64,000 bases of DNA from Paralvinella palmiformis (GCA_025642065.1 JAODUP010000105.1:124001-188000), one strand, 5' to 3'; counted from the first letter of the stretch, positions 34,421 through 47,904 are shown. Made by a program: numbers and translations. Notes: a model not told the origin generated them from the letters alone.

Positions 34421-37400
34421 TCTCTCTAGTCGATGGGAAGTAATACACGGTAGAGACGAGACGATGAGCTCTTGTTATAGTTAATTGTATCTAACGGCTT
34501 GTGTAGCCGTGACAAATATACGGTGGTAAAGATCGGTGGACTGTTTAGAAAAGAAGGGGGGGGGGGGGCCGAGCTTAGCCGAAACATCACCGGACCATTT
34601 AAAGTACTAACCAACAAATGTCTCAACTCGGACTAGTGTATGATTTGTAAGGATGACGGTGATGATGACGGTGATAATGACACCGATGCCGCTTCATCAA
34701 CTGCGTTCGCGGCGTGATTAGCCGATCTGCCTTGACACGACCTCAGGCGCATTGTAAGAGCTTCGGCAGTTCTGAAAAATATAACGTTGGCTCGTTGTTG
34801 GTTTTTCAAAAGTTGGCATTTATTCAATATCGGATAGGAGTTTTTGAACTTGTACCGTGTCTTTGGAATAATATTTTCCTCCCTCCACGAACCGGTCCCT
34901 TAGTGTCTCTATCAATGCTTGAGTGCCCCTGTTCTCGGAAGGCAATTTAACCGTTTTCTGGCGACATTCCCTGGAGTTTAATGACTCCGGCTTAAAGGAA
35001 GTTGTTTCTTTTTCTCATGGAGCACACCCGACACAATTACGGGTAGGGTTTGTGTTGTTATGGCGGAGAGCGGTGAGGTTCCTGTTAGTGGAACTCGTGT
35101 TTGCGAGGCCACCACGATCCGGAAATGGTCTTGCCGCCCTCCGTGGCCATCTCCGGATCAGTGGAACTACACTCCATCATCCAGCACCGGAGATTGTGAT
35201 TCACACCTGAGTTCGGGCTTCTCATGAAGTGGTCCCGAGATAATTGTGTGTTGATATCGTGAGGCTACTAGGCTAATGGAAGTGCCGAGTGCGTGTGCGT
35301 GCGTGCGTGCGTGCGTGCATGCGTGCATGTGTGGTGCGTGCGTGCGTGCGTGTATATGTATGTGTGTTTCATACTCACCGGATCTGAATGTTGGAACAAC
35401 GGTTTAATCGCTAAGCAGTTCTTTGGAAGCTCTGTGACACCACCGTGAGGCACCCTACCTTAACACACACACACACACACACACACACACTTCCTGTCCG
35501 CTTGCCGAGAATAGGGGCGGCAGCTTCTGAAGCTGGCGAAGAAGGCAGTCAATCAACAAGCGCGGCGACGGCCTCCTCCTGCTCCTATAACCACTGGAGC
35601 CAGAGAGCCAGTGAGCGAGAGAGAGAGAACACCGGGCACACAGTGTAACCAGAGACATGGCCTCACTCTATCCACTACCGAGAGCCACTAGCATCAGCAT
35701 CAGAGGCAGTGAGGGGACAGGACAGCCTTTGATCACCGCCATCCACTCCCGCTAACCGTTCACGGCATTAGCCATCGATGTAGACCAGGAAACAAAATGA
35801 TGGCGCCAATATCCCTTTGCCTCTGATCGATGTCCATCATCGGATCAGGGCCACTCGTCGGCCAGCATCGGGCATGATTAAGGAGGATAATAACGTTTAC
35901 TTAGCGGTCATGGATACGGCCAGTAGACGGGGGTGACTTATCGGCTCTCTCTACTCGATGTTATTAGTGGCCGGCGGTGGCGCTCCTTCATTACTGAATG
36001 TTTGATTGTTCGACGATGTCATCACCCGGTGCCACGAGACCGTGTCGGCACCGTGCCGCATACTACTTGCTTTGAAAATGGTTCGTCGATGTTCGAAGAA
36101 ATTTTCGCGCTTTTTTCGGACTCCAGGTCGGATAATCGGATTCGAAATTGTCATTTAAAGTCAGTAGTGAATGGATAATGGCTTAAAACGGAATGGTGAC
36201 CTCTTCCCCGGTTTGTTTAGGCTGCATGCAGCCAGCAAGCGACGTTTAATGACCGTGGAAAAATGGTGTCGACTGTTCATGAGGTAATTCAAGTCTACCA
36301 GCTGCGTACCACCCCATACTTACGGGTACGTACGAAGTGCGCGGGACGTTTGACATTTAGACGCGTTTTGCTATCTGGAAATCAATGAATCGCAAACAAG
36401 GCTGTTATTGTTTCCAGTCGATAATCCATTGATAACTTTTTCATCGATATCAAACGGTGCCGAGACTCGGCCGTTGATGAATGTTTTATCGGAAAACGGG
36501 ACTGGTGAGATGTGGACTCCGATAGTCGGAGCGGCGGTAACGTAGTGTTGGATAACAACAACTCGCACGTAACAATGCCAGTCTTGGCCACGTCGACCGA
36601 GCCGAGTTATGATAACTTTTTGATCCCGGCTGGTGGGACACCGCTGGCGGCTGTTGGATGCAGCTGGTACGAATCCGGAATAGGAAAACAGAACTTCTAG
36701 ACTAATAGTAGCGTAGTCCGCGTAGGAACAGAAAACTGAAATAGCGACTTTTTCAGGGCTAAGAATGCCCTAAGATTTGCGTTTGATCGTAGATTTATTC
36801 CGGATAGGCTTCCATTCTGATGCTTCTAAAAGTATTTCACTCGGTGCTTGTCTACGGACATAAAACGGCGGAGAGATCTGGATGGAGATCCAGAACAATT
36901 TCATACGCTTTCTAGGCACCCGTGTGATGTAGCTTGTGCATGTATGTTTCTTACTGGATACAGAATACAGATCAATGGTGGTTTTGCTAAGAAATTAGTG
37001 ATAGAATTCCTTGCGGAGAACCGTATATCCTCGTAACAGCTAATACTTGTGGCGGAGTCGGAGAATTCTGGAGTGAGCGGATTTTAACCTGATGCGTGGC
37101 TTACCGCCACTTAGCGGACTACCGGATGTCGGGTCTGGAGCCGTGAGTGAGCGACAGAGGTGACGCAGAATTGGATTGATTTGACAGCTGCGAGCTGTCA
37201 GGTGTCCGTTCGTTTTGTAAGTAACAAGCATTTCGCACGACAAATTCTTCGACTTATCTGCCGCCTGGTTACCATCCGCAGGCCGCAGTTGCTGGTTCTC
37301 TTCGTGTGGTCTCCGATACGGTAATGCAGGCCAATTATCATAACGACCGCCATTACCGGCGGTCCGAATGTAAACACACACCGCAATAAATGAAAGAGAC

Positions 37401-38189
37401 TAATTGATTTCATCAAGTTACATATACTGGATCTAGGGCCGACTAAAAGCAGGTTGAGCTCATCGGGCATCCAACATGGCGACATCTGTTAGCCATTTCT
37501 ATTTCAGAGACGTCTAAGTTTGGAACAAAAAAGCCACAAACCCTCATCCTGGAATGCTCGAATATTAGCTTTACGTCATCCAGCATTATGATAACACTGT
37601 TCAGAGCCAGTTTACCGTTTGTTGGCAACTACAACGTGACATCCTAACTACGGTGGGATTTGATTGATAAGAGATCTATAAGCGATTCCGACGATCACCA
37701 GTGCGTTTGTGTGCGTGCGTACGTGTATATGTGTGTGTGCGCGGGCGGGCGGGCGCGGGTGTGTGTATGTGCGGGATAAGCCGGAATAGGCGTTCGTTGG
37801 GCAGTCATCTCCCGTTTAGCAGATCGGAATCAGCCTCCGTCTGTCAGCTTTCATTTTCATCAAGTGAATGTTTAAATGTTTATCCGCCACATCAGCGCTT
37901 CCATCCACTCGTCTGGATAACGTACTCATTGGGAAACAGACGTCTTACGGTCCGATATACGACGACGACGTGTAGCCAAGTGCTGTGTGTTGTGTGTAGT
38001 TGACCGAGTGGAGAAACGTCGTTCGACGTCCCCTTGAAACTGAACATTACGCTGCGGAATTAGCTCTCATCCGGCCGTCACCGGGTTGGTTCATCACGTG
38101 ATAAGGCGGTTCCACACACGCGCCGGCCAGAAATTCCCGATGGCAAGGCGGTAATAACCGGTGTCCAGACGACGGTAGGATTACTTACC

Positions 38190-38490
38190 TCTCCGTGTGA
38201 CAGTAGTCCACAAGACGGTCAACAACAACGAGCTGATAATGTTAAGTCTGGAGAAGTCCGTCCCTCTGTTGGGTCTGGCACCGTGTGCCGACATCTCGTC
38301 GTTGTTGACCAATGCCTCACCGCTGTCGACCACCGCCATCGGGCTCGATAGTAATATGTATATAGTACTGAGTGGGTGTGCTACCGTACCCGGACTACCT
38401 TGCGTCGGACTACCTGGTGGTACACTGTGCTGTGCATGTAGGTATTGCTTAAATATCTCTATTTGCTGTATGCAATCCATTGTCGCATGA
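38190..38490. CDS. candidate exon with competing frames on both strands
   Basis: On the plus strand TTACCTCTCCGTGTGACAG (acceptor-like) precedes an open frame including ELIMLSLEKSVPLLGLAPC, ADISSLLTNASPLSTTAIGL with third positions roughly 80 per cent G or C. On the minus strand a frame begins at an ATG in good context (ACAATGG, about 38479), reads MDCIQQIEIFKQYLHAQH and ends at a perfect donor AGAG/GTAAGT at 38190. Only one can be real. The third-position bias favours plus, while the donor and start favour minus. No family recognised for either. Confidence 0.28.
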
Positions 38491-38500
38491 GTAACAAACA

Positions 38501-38560
38501 TGATGATGATGATGATTGGTGTTTTACGGCAACTTTTGTGCAGATGATAGGCTCACATGG
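38501..38560 (-). mobile_element. SINE family A, truncated copy
   Basis: On this strand TGATGATGATGATGATTGGT is followed by GTTTTACGGCAACTTTTGTG and then a diverged GATAGGCTCACATGG. This is the tail and last part of the family A body on the minus strand; the head is missing, as expected for 5' truncation. Confidence 0.7.
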
Positions 38561-38579
38561 ATGGGAAAGAGTGAAATAG

Positions 38580-38622
<43 letters not shown>

Positions 38623-39160
38623 TTGTGTGTGTGTGTGCTTGATTGCTTAAAATATGATCAAATATTGTATTCGCCGTATAATATTATACAAATTACATTA
38701 TAGAAAACATCGTCACTGGTATCACGATCCGTAACTCAGTTATGACAAGTGGTCCCTGACTGTCCTATCCCCGAATGACTCCTTCCTCTTCGGATATCCC
38801 TTTTCCTACGGTCACGACCTACACTGATGGCTAGTAATTAATCGGAGCTGCCTCTTTTAGGTGGCCGTGCTCCACTGTTCGGGGGTTGTTACAGGGTAGT
38901 TAGTGCCAGTTAGATGAGGAAGAGCTATCCTCGAAGATGGTCATTACCTGTTCATCGGGCCCTTTAATCTCCGTTATTAAATATCTACCTGTCGGTGAGT
39001 CGGTGAGTCGGATGAAAACGACTCTCCTGAAACGCGGAAGACTTTCTAGAAGTTCCATCATTGATACTAGTGTATCTATTATTGTTTCTTCACCGACTGT
39101 ATGTATAATCGCAGTTGTATTTTATGTGCCATGATTTTGACGTCGGTGTTACTGTTTGAC

Positions 39161-39302
39161 CGCTACTTCGTGCACACGGTATGATAAATGGGCCCAGTAA
39201 TCTCGAAGATGAATGGGAGAAATGAAAGGTGAAACACCATTGACATATAGTCCGGCAGGGTTTGAACCCGGGTGGTAGAGATATGTGGCCAAACGTGCTG
39301 CC
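39161..39302 (-). mobile_element. SINE family A, diverged copy
   Basis: It contains CTACTTCGTGCACACGGTAT, GATAAATGGGCCC, GAAATGAAAGGTGAAACACC and GGGTTTGAACCCGGGTGGTA. Read in reverse, CCGGGTTCAAACCC is a strong tRNA B box. The GAT tail is lost. Confidence 0.65.
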
Positions 39303-39334
39303 AGTTCGGTCATTAAGATGCCCCTCATACGGGT

Positions 39335-39338
<4 letters not shown>

Positions 39339-39383
<45 letters not shown>
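39339..39383. repeat. (TA)n microsatellite
   Basis: About 45 bp of TA. Confidence 0.95.
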
Positions 39384-39386
<3 letters not shown>

Positions 39387-40454
39387 ATTACTACTACCAC
39401 TAAACAAAAGAAGCAACCGGTGCCGACGGATCGACCAATCTTCCTCATCGGCTAAAAAAACCAAACCTAATGAAGAAACAGTAATCAATATTTTATGGCC
39501 ATGGGTTCGTTCATCTTCTTATGGCAGGTTAACACAGGCCGGTAATGAACGGTGTTTGATTTGGATAGCGGTTTGTCGCCGTGCATGTAATATGTATGTC
39601 GGGGGAACAGCCCTCGACAGACGCCAGCATATTTACTTATACGTTAGCCAGTGCGACGTTCTCGTCTCTCCTGTCCACGAGGCCACCTGTGATAGACATC
39701 ACGGTGATCGACTGGTTTGTGGCACCTTGGTTTATGCGATTAGACACCTCCGACTAGCAGCCATCACTCCACCTCCGATACGCCGTAGTTAATTACTGAT
39801 AATAGTAGTGTCTCTATCGGCCATGCAGCCAGCCAGCACTCGGCGTCGATAGGGCTCCAGTTCGCTAATCTCTCATCTGGAGCATCGTTTTCCGATAATC
39901 AAAAGAAGGCATAGCGGCCGCCACAGTGAGAAGCTTTGTTATTATTTCTGGGCAAATTTCGTGGAGGTTGCGAATTTGATTTCTTTTGGAGGTTTTTAGT
40001 ATTAAAAAGTTAACGTGTTTCATGTAAAATAATTATGATCAATAGTATTGCCGAGTTCTTCTCCCGACTTTAATGATGGTTCATAAAACTGCTTCCTCTG
40101 TAGTACGAGTAACACTAATGATTGTGTTATGCTTTGCTTTGTAGTCTGGGTGTGTGTGTGTGGGGGGGGGTCTAGGTGAAAAAGGCACCGACTCAAACAA
40201 CCACACATCGTATTTCCGGATTATGAATGATTCATCCGCTAACTGGCTGACATGACAGTAAGCCACAATACTATTGGGATAATTCCACCCGATAGGCATA
40301 TCCCACAGCGCGTGTGCGTGCATGTGCACGTGCGCGCGCACTCATTTTGGTTTAACCGGCGTGGAGATTTACGGAAGTAATCTTTTAGGATAACTCGCTT
40401 AATAAATGTTGTATGGCCGGCAGCCACTCTACTAGAGCACACGCTCTGTATGGA

Positions 40455-40530
40455 TCACATTACATTTATTATGGGCCAATAATGGAGTATTGTGGTTTTG
40501 TTGAGCATTCATTATCTACAGGAGTCGCCT
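40455..40530. promoter_or_regulatory. candidate regulatory element
   Basis: A compact cluster: CATTTATTATGG, CCAATAATGG (homeodomain-type, about 12 bp apart), TGTGGTTT (Runx core, 40491-40498) and CATTCATTATC. Further on are GTCATTAATAAATTACGG and a CpG-rich stretch. Motif-based inference only. Confidence 0.28.
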
Positions 40531-40950
40531 AGTCCGCTTGTCAGGGCCTGGATCGGTAGTTTAGTCGTGTGTGTGTGTGTGTGCCTGTTTGTGTGTGCTC
40601 GCTAAATATGGCCAGGTGTCATTAATAAATTACGGCCGTTGTCCGTCAGTGCTGCACCGGTAAGTAGCGGATGTATCTTCCGTGGACTATTTAGCTGTCA
40701 GCGACGCCGAATTCATGGGCACCTCTTGTCCCCAAATTGGTAAATTGCTTACGGGATGTCAGAGTTTGTTGGTTATAATTACTAGAAAACGGGATAGCCG
40801 CAGTAACACTAGTAGGCTTTAGCAGTCGCTGATTTGAAGAAAGATAATTCTACGGAATGTTTATAGCTGGACAAGAAACACTTACCTTAAATAATGGTTA
40901 ATGGCATGGTTTGTCTGTCTCCAGGCTCTAATTATCATGTCCCGCTTGAA

Positions 40951-41077
40951 ATTGTCATCATCATCATCATCATCATTATCACCGTCATCAGCAGCGGTGG
41001 CAATATTCTCCCCGTCCTCCTCCTCCTCCATAGCAAATAATCTCTAATATAGATATGTTTAGTCTTACTATTCACTC

Positions 41078-41109
<32 letters not shown>

Positions 41110-41113
41110 CACC
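40951..41113. repeat. (CAT)n microsatellites
   Basis: Two CAT runs (40951-40990 and 41077-41113) separated by CCTCCTCCTCCTCC-type sequence. Confidence 0.9.
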
Positions 41114-41711
41114 ATACTCACTACACCATAATCAATATCATAACTGTGGTAAAACATCATTTCATATTAACATAACCAACATAATATCACGATTGTTGAT
41201 GCTGTCCTCTTTTTGAATCAATAACGCGATGGCTTCTGACTCCATCTCCATATATTTAATATCTGATATCACACTCCGGTTTGCCGAGTTATGGTAAGAC
41301 AACAAAAATCTAACATTTTTGCTCAGACTCATGGTATATTGACGTATTATTTTAATTATCAGGTTAATAAGCAACGCCTTTGCTCGTTATTGGGGCAAAT
41401 GAATTATTACATATTAGTATAGCGTTGTATTACCACTGGATGTGATGATGCCTCGGCGTTGCCTCCAGGATTAGTCGGATCAAATTAGCTGATGTTGTTA
41501 CCGATTCACGATGTTAGTGAGCACCTATTAAGATCCGTAACACGGTTTGTGGGAGTTTTTAGCAGCCTCCGGCAAAATGTTGCTTTTTATGACGTTTCTG
41601 AGCTAGCAATACAGCCCCACCCATGCTGGTGTAGACATTACCTAGCCATGGGTAAATTAGTATTATAAACGATATATGACAGTGAATCTATCTAGCAGGG
41701 GGTGATCTCAC

Positions 41712-42050
41712 TTCAGATTAACAGAGGAAGTAACCGTCGATCCCGATTATCAATAAAGTTGGAAAAATTAGGTGGCCCGTGCCATGTGTATGTATTACTG
41801 AGAGGAGTATGACCAAATCTGAACCAAGAATGGTTGGTGGATGTGAGGACAAGTCTCCGACAATGGTAACCGACCGGGAAGGGACTGGGCGCCGGACGTA
41901 GCATTCCTGTAGAATGTTGATATTGTAAGGTGCACGGAGACGGGACGGAGGGAGATCCTGACGTGTGAAGGCGGGAAGATACGTTTCTGCTTCAGGAGTG
42001 GCGTACAGCAGCACAACATCAGTGAACACCCTTTCCATAATTATACACAA
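41712..42050 (-). CDS. candidate exon, unidentified
   Basis: A minus frame of 110 codons from ATG (ATTATGGAAAGGGTG context) with residues FTDVVLLYATPEAETYLPAF, TRQDLPPSRLRAPYNINIL. Third positions are GC-rich relative to the flanks. No splice site is clear and the stop (TAA) is internal to AT-rich sequence. The Y-(V/L)-P-x-F-T-R stretch echoes YVPMFTREVLPLS in the 19 kb candidate, but too briefly to claim homology. Confidence 0.2.
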
Positions 42051-42694
42051 AACCTAGGCTGTACAGATATTTAACGCTTTATACACAATATCTGACGCGT
42101 GCCTTTATATAATCCAATATGTGATCAGTGTATATCTGGGAGATGGGAGTGGTGACCATGGCGATAATAATATTAGGCCCAGGTGACGTGGGGGTGTTCT
42201 GGCTAAGAGATGCCTCGGTGTCATAAGGCACAGCAAGACGTCTGATTTCATGAAATCACCACCCGGACGCCAACAGACCAAGTTATAATAGTGTAAATTG
42301 TGATTAAGGCTGTGTACGCCGCTGAACTAGACAGCCGGGGATTGAATAGGTCAAAGGTTGCCGATACTCCATCAACTCACCACATCAATCTGTCACGGAA
42401 CACAAAACAGTGTCTGCCACATGGGGCTGGCTGATCCCTACTAACCATGGCAGTAATTTACTTAGTAGCTACAACTGAAACCCCCCCACCCCTCATGACC
42501 TGACCCATCTTCTAGGCTCTATATAATGTTTGGCAATGATCAACAGCAGGATGTCGCTTTAATTGTGATTGGGGATCCATACTCCGGTTTATGGTTGGAA
42601 TATTACTAATAATAATAACAGCAGCGTGGCTCGATAAAGCTCACCTGGGTAGTTCTTTTCTGGCGCCTTGGTGTGTTCAACTGCTCCCCGAACC

Positions 42695-42850
<156 letters not shown>

Positions 42851-42853
<3 letters not shown>

Positions 42854-43754
42854 GGTCTAGTGCTCTGGTGCTGGGGTCCAATGCGGTAGCCCCACTTCCC
42901 CCTACACGATGAAAGTATTTGTGAGAAAAAGGTTCAATATCTAGCCCTACCCTACAATAATTTTTGTTAGCATGTTTTTTTCTTCTTCCGAAAACAGAAG
43001 ATGATTTTGTTTATGGTTTAACAGCGTAAGGAGGGGGAAGGGGCGCAGCATCAGTTATTAGTGTTTCCTCCGTAAATGCTTATCTTAATCAGGTTTGTTT
43101 CGATGCCGTTATTTCGCTTCACGACCGTTGTGATGTTTACAGACAGTCCCAGGCATAGACACAGTGAGAAGAAGAACCGCCATTGTTATGCTTAGCTTTT
43201 TGTCGCATAATTATTATGGGTGTTTATCAAACAGAACGATGGGGAGACTCCGGCATGCTGTTCCCACTCTCTTATACTTACACTAACTGGATGGGATTAA
43301 TTCCGACCGATTTTAAATAATTATCACAAAATCGCCGACTGTACTGAAAATAAATGAACGGCTGATTGATTATTTGGTTCGTGTCCCGTAACACGTCAGC
43401 TTGTGATGCTGTACAGTGAACGACGGCGTGTGTTAGATGAAGGTTGTCTCGGCTAATTTTATTGTATTAATCAATGATTATTTGTGTGGCCGACGTGGAG
43501 AATTGGCTCCTAATTGAATTTAGCCGGAGTTTTAATTGTTTTAAAGCGTAGCTTCTAAGTAATATTTAGCCCAGTGACGTGTTTGTGTGTATAATCACTT
43601 TGTATGTTTTGTGGATGTTATTGGCACAACAAGGAGTATGTATCCGTGCTTCCATTACTTTTCGTTACCTAGAATTGACACATTCTTCGGCTATTGGAGG
43701 GGAGGAGGATTTATTGTATATTTAGCTTAACAGCACTACAAATATCGCTACCGT

Positions 43755-43757
<3 letters not shown>
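42851..43757. other. no gene seen
   Basis: Mixed composition with moderate CpG at 43380-43560 and several ATTA cores. No supported gene. Confidence 0.4.
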
Positions 43758-43807
<50 letters not shown>

Positions 43808-43875
43808 ACATTTCGTGTACAAAATTCATGATTGCATACCGACATAAATACCAGAAGACGTACTCCGAGGGATAG

Positions 43876-43922
<47 letters not shown>

Positions 43923-43927
43923 TATAT
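43758..43927. repeat. two (TA)n runs 75 bp apart
   Basis: TA runs at 43758-43805 and 43879-43927 flank a unique 73-bp spacer. The 85-codon minus frame is mostly Y-I repeats. Confidence 0.95.
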
Positions 43928-44250
43928 GATAGTTGATACTATATGAGTGTGAGATAAAAGCATCAGTTACACCAAGCAAAGCTAAAAGTGAAAAATGAGG
44001 CCTAGAATGGTAAAGTGTGCTGAGATAAATCTATCTCACATGAGAGGCAATATGGCATGGACTTTCTCGCGTGACACCTACGGAAAATTGTTAGAAACGT
44101 CAGTTTTGTACAATAATTGATGACGATTGACATACGTCAGGCAGCCAGAAACGTGACCATTTAAAATAGTAACAAACTTTGGTTAGTCTGTATCCGTACC
44201 TTCATTGGTATTTACAATTAATTTTCAACTGTTTGTGACAGTTTTCATAT
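43928..44250. other. no gene seen
   Basis: Unremarkable AT-rich sequence before the tandem duplication. Confidence 0.45.
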
Positions 44251-44316
44251 TTTGTGTTAATTGTAATGCAAGTCCCACAGTTTTGGTTTTGTGTTAATTG
44301 TAATGCAAGTCCCACA
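44251..44316. repeat. 37-bp tandem duplication
   Basis: A 29-bp block (starting TTTGTGTTAATTG, ending GCAAGTCCCACA) occurs identically at 44251-44279 and 44288-44316, giving a 37-bp period. The copies are perfect, so the duplication is probably recent. Confidence 0.92.
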
Positions 44317-45784
44317 TGATGGTAGCTTATTTTAAGATGGTGTAGTAATGACAAAATTTACAAGGGAACCACCCAGTCATCTCAGAAGTGGTGCTATAAT
44401 GGACCATCATTTGTGGGCTATGAGGAGTTAAGTTTCTCTGTTCCCGTACACGATTTTCACTCTATAAACATTTACAGTTCCAGTCGACCTCTGTCCACTT
44501 TAGTTAGCTACACCTTTATCCCGATGGCTTTCTTCCATTCTAAAATACCGCAATTTCATCATCATATACGCGGTAGGATCTCATGGCCTGTATATGCATA
44601 TATTCCACTGATGCGAAAATGACTTGGCAGCGCATCCCATAGGCTATAGCCGTTGCCAATTGATTGCGCTGTTAATATCATATTACACAGAGAGATACAG
44701 TAAATGGCACTTCCTATCATATTATCCCTGTCATAAAGATCAATTAAACAGAGGCTGGAATAAGATTTAGGCTTTGCCACTGACTGGGGCTGAGACCTGT
44801 GACATATGAACATCAGATAATACTCAGCGGAGAACACAGGCTTGTCAGATTTTGAGTCGACTTCGGTAGACAGGTAGATGGTGAAGGTTGGCAGAAAATG
44901 AAGGGGACTTGATGAAGATGGAGAACATTTGGCCAAATAGCAAAGGCTATATGAATGTTTCAATGGATTGTTATAACGAAGGCAGGTAATAATAATTTAC
45001 ACACATGGGATATGAGGACATCATTAATGACGATAGGTTTAATTAGGGCGGTCAAATTAGGGATACCTCAATGCGGCATATATTTATACCCAATCTATAA
45101 CAATACAATGCGATGTAGTGTGACATACTACAATGTAGTACAATTATATAATTGAAATGGGAATTCATTCTACAGTCTGCAAGTAATCAACAGTATATAT
45201 GTATTGACCTATTTACTGAACTTGTAGATTGGTCATATAATAGTTCAAACGTTGGTCTAGTCTTGGCCAAGTTTGATTATTGTTAATGGGAGATAGTTGT
45301 TACACGATTGGCAGATCTGATGATAATATAAATCTTATCTAATCAATGGCATAGATTCTATTAGAGGTATACGTTTCGAGTTAAGAATGGTCTACAATGA
45401 TGCAGTTTAAATAGCCCCCTCCAGAAATGTACTCTCATCCTTAACCCCATCCCATCATACACATAAATCTACACCATTGTATATAGTATATCACTATCAG
45501 TTACCCTTTTAACAATATTGTTATATTATACAAACTATCTAAGATACAAAACAATTCCATTAATTCAACAAATTAGAAATTTTCTTAATGTATTTCTTCT
45601 GATTAAAACTATTTCTCGATTACCATACAGTATTTTAATGACGAAACACTGGCAGCAGCATAGAACAATTAAACGATAGTATTGCCAATAACAAATATTT
45701 ATATATTGTACAGAAAAAATACACGTTGTTGACTTTTACTGTTGATATTTGCTCGGTGTAAACGCAATGAAAACCTTTTAACCA
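44317..45784. other. weak coding-like stretch, otherwise nothing
   Basis: A minus frame at 44562-44963 (133 codons) has residues such as FTIYLSTEVDSKSDKPVFSA and a mixed composition, but no splice context, domain or partner exon. I do not call it a gene. The rest is AT-rich. Confidence 0.3.
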
Positions 45785-45870
45785 CAATAAAAATAATAAT
45801 AATAATAATAATGTTGTGTCGTTTTATATAGCACCACACTCAACTGTGTTATTCTGGGGGTGATTTACAT
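45785..45870 (-). mobile_element. LINE-like 3' tail fragment
   Basis: (AAT)n is followed by GTCGTTTTATATAGCACCAC, which parallels CGTATATTTAATAAAGCGCC after the (AAT)n at 63087. This is the tail part of the same family; the K-T-H-L-F portion is not visible. Confidence 0.35.
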
Positions 45871-47904
45871 AAAAAGTGAGTAGACTATATAAAAATGACT
45901 AGATGAACTGTTAAAAGATACAGAGACATTAGAGAATTTAAGAATATGGAATTATAGATAGATAAGTCTTAAGGATAATAATACAAACATATCTGTAAGA
46001 ATTTATATTATTCAGATCTGACCCTCAGTGATATTCAGTTGCTTGTAAAAGTTTTGATGCTTTGTATTAAAATCTGCTTAGGTCTTTTTAACAGCTATAC
46101 ATAGATTATGTTCATTGTAGCAATAAGGGTTGCCTTTTATTTCATATTTGTAATTTTATGTAATCTAGTTATTGTCATGTAATTACCATATTTGATAACA
46201 AAACCGTACATTGTTGTAAATAATATGAGAGACGAACCAGTCATAGTTGATAATAACCAACAGAACCAATTCCATGTCGTCAGAACCTCTAGTTCTCACC
46301 GACCAAATGTTAAATCTCCGACCATTGTCCAATATCTGTTAGAAGCCGACGGTATGGCTCACCTTTACTGAGCCTGTCCAAGATGATCTTTTAGTTTGTA
46401 ATAGGCCACGTTTGTCGATATCTTGTTCCGAGGCCGTACCAGTTTGTCTTCTTCTGTTTAACAATGAGCTAATATTGCTGCTGTCTGCTCGGTATCACCC
46501 CCGAGTGTCACCGACACCGGGTTCTTATCGGCATACAGCTCTAGCTATAGCTAGACATCATTCTCTTCCATTTATCTATCATCGTGATCGCTTCAGTGGC
46601 TATCTCCAAGGAGGGCTTGGCCCGTAGCCTACTGTCTATGGACGAAAAAATGGCAAGACTACCCCAACATCACGCTACACCGAACACTTTGATATAAGGT
46701 ACATATTTGTCGGGAGCGGGGCAACGTTTATTGGGGGGGGGGGGCTGATTCATCATCAGATTGATATCACGGGGGCAGATAGAGGCCATTGTTGATGTGT
46801 TGGATGAAGCTCTTTGACCAGGGAGTACTGTAGCACAAGTGACTTGTCACGTCTAGGCTAGATGTGACTTAACGTTCGGATAGATCGTTTATAGATCTCT
46901 GATCCAGTTCAAAGGTCAATACGTCCGAACGATTCCGGTAAGGGCGATGAGTCGGTTGACCTAATTTAGGGATCAGTGGTGTTAAGCGAATCATTTATGG
47001 ATGTATGACCCGGTTCAGACCTCGTGTTTGCTAGAATGTGAAATGTGAAAGTGGGATATTATTATCATATAATGAGATTTGTGTATTCTACGGTACGACT
47101 ATTGTGATGCCAGCTGGCTTAAGAACTAGATAAACGCTCGTATTTCCATTAAGTGTACGCGATTAGTAGTATTTCCTTTGCAATCTCTTCTTATCATATG
47201 TATATTACAAACTATTATTTACCAATGTATATTTCCAATACTGAAAGATAACTCGAAGAAATTAACGGGCGGTCATCTCTTGTTCTGAATGAACTCCGGA
47301 GACAGATGCTGAATGGTGATGATGAGAGTTGATAATGATAGTGAAATAGTTGTTATTTCGATTGTATTAATGATGTAATGCCATATGGTAATAATGGTTG
47401 TGGTAGCTGGTGTTAATAACAGTAGTAGAGAGACGGGGGGGAATATTGATTATTGTTATATATAATGATAGTTATGGCACGATAGTGTACAGAGTTATAA
47501 CAGTGATGTTGTACACAGTATAGTGTATATCATTAGCTAAGGTCTCACTATACAGTCAGTAACTGTGAAAATAATCTTGTATATGTGAACTGTTCATTTT
47601 GCTAAGCAAAATCAAATTATTTACTAACATAATTTATTATATGTATAATTGATATGGGTAGACATACAAGTTTTAATATATTGGTATAATATTAAAGACA
47701 AAGATAGTTATGTGTGGTGATGTTTTGCTCTGAGAAACATCACATAGCTATACAACTATCTTCTTATGATGTCATTGTGTAAAATTATGGTAAATAAAGT
47801 GTGGGGGGGGGGCAGAAAACATATGTCTAATGAGCATCATTGCTGCTACAAAACATGGATTATGTTAGAGTAACCGGCTAGCCATCATCTGACGTTTGAG
47901 GCGT
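45871..47904. other. no gene seen
   Basis: AT-rich except for a GC-moderate patch at 46220-46800 that has a 71-codon plus frame without motifs. A ten-base G run lies near 46735. No supported gene. Confidence 0.45.

Larger units (their letters stand above)
34420..40440. other. CpG-rich domain without confirmed gene
   Basis: About 6 kb with clearly more CpG and GC than either flank, for example 34900-35200, 35500-36150, 37040-37380 and 38030-38420. Opposing frames overlap almost everywhere (34923-35210 plus, 35933-36178 plus against 35951-36154 minus, 37040-37381 minus), so none can be trusted by length. This is compatible with a promoter region, 5' untranslated exons or regulatory DNA of a gene mostly outside the window. 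Microsatellites interrupt it at 35289-35352 (TGCG)n, 35463-35490 (AC)n, 37700-37770 (TG/CG)n and 38578-38636 (GATA/GA/TG)n. Confidence 0.45.

Noticed and set aside
44562..44963. 133-codon minus frame with balanced composition
   Set aside because: No splice context, no domain and no partner exons; length alone is within chance expectation.
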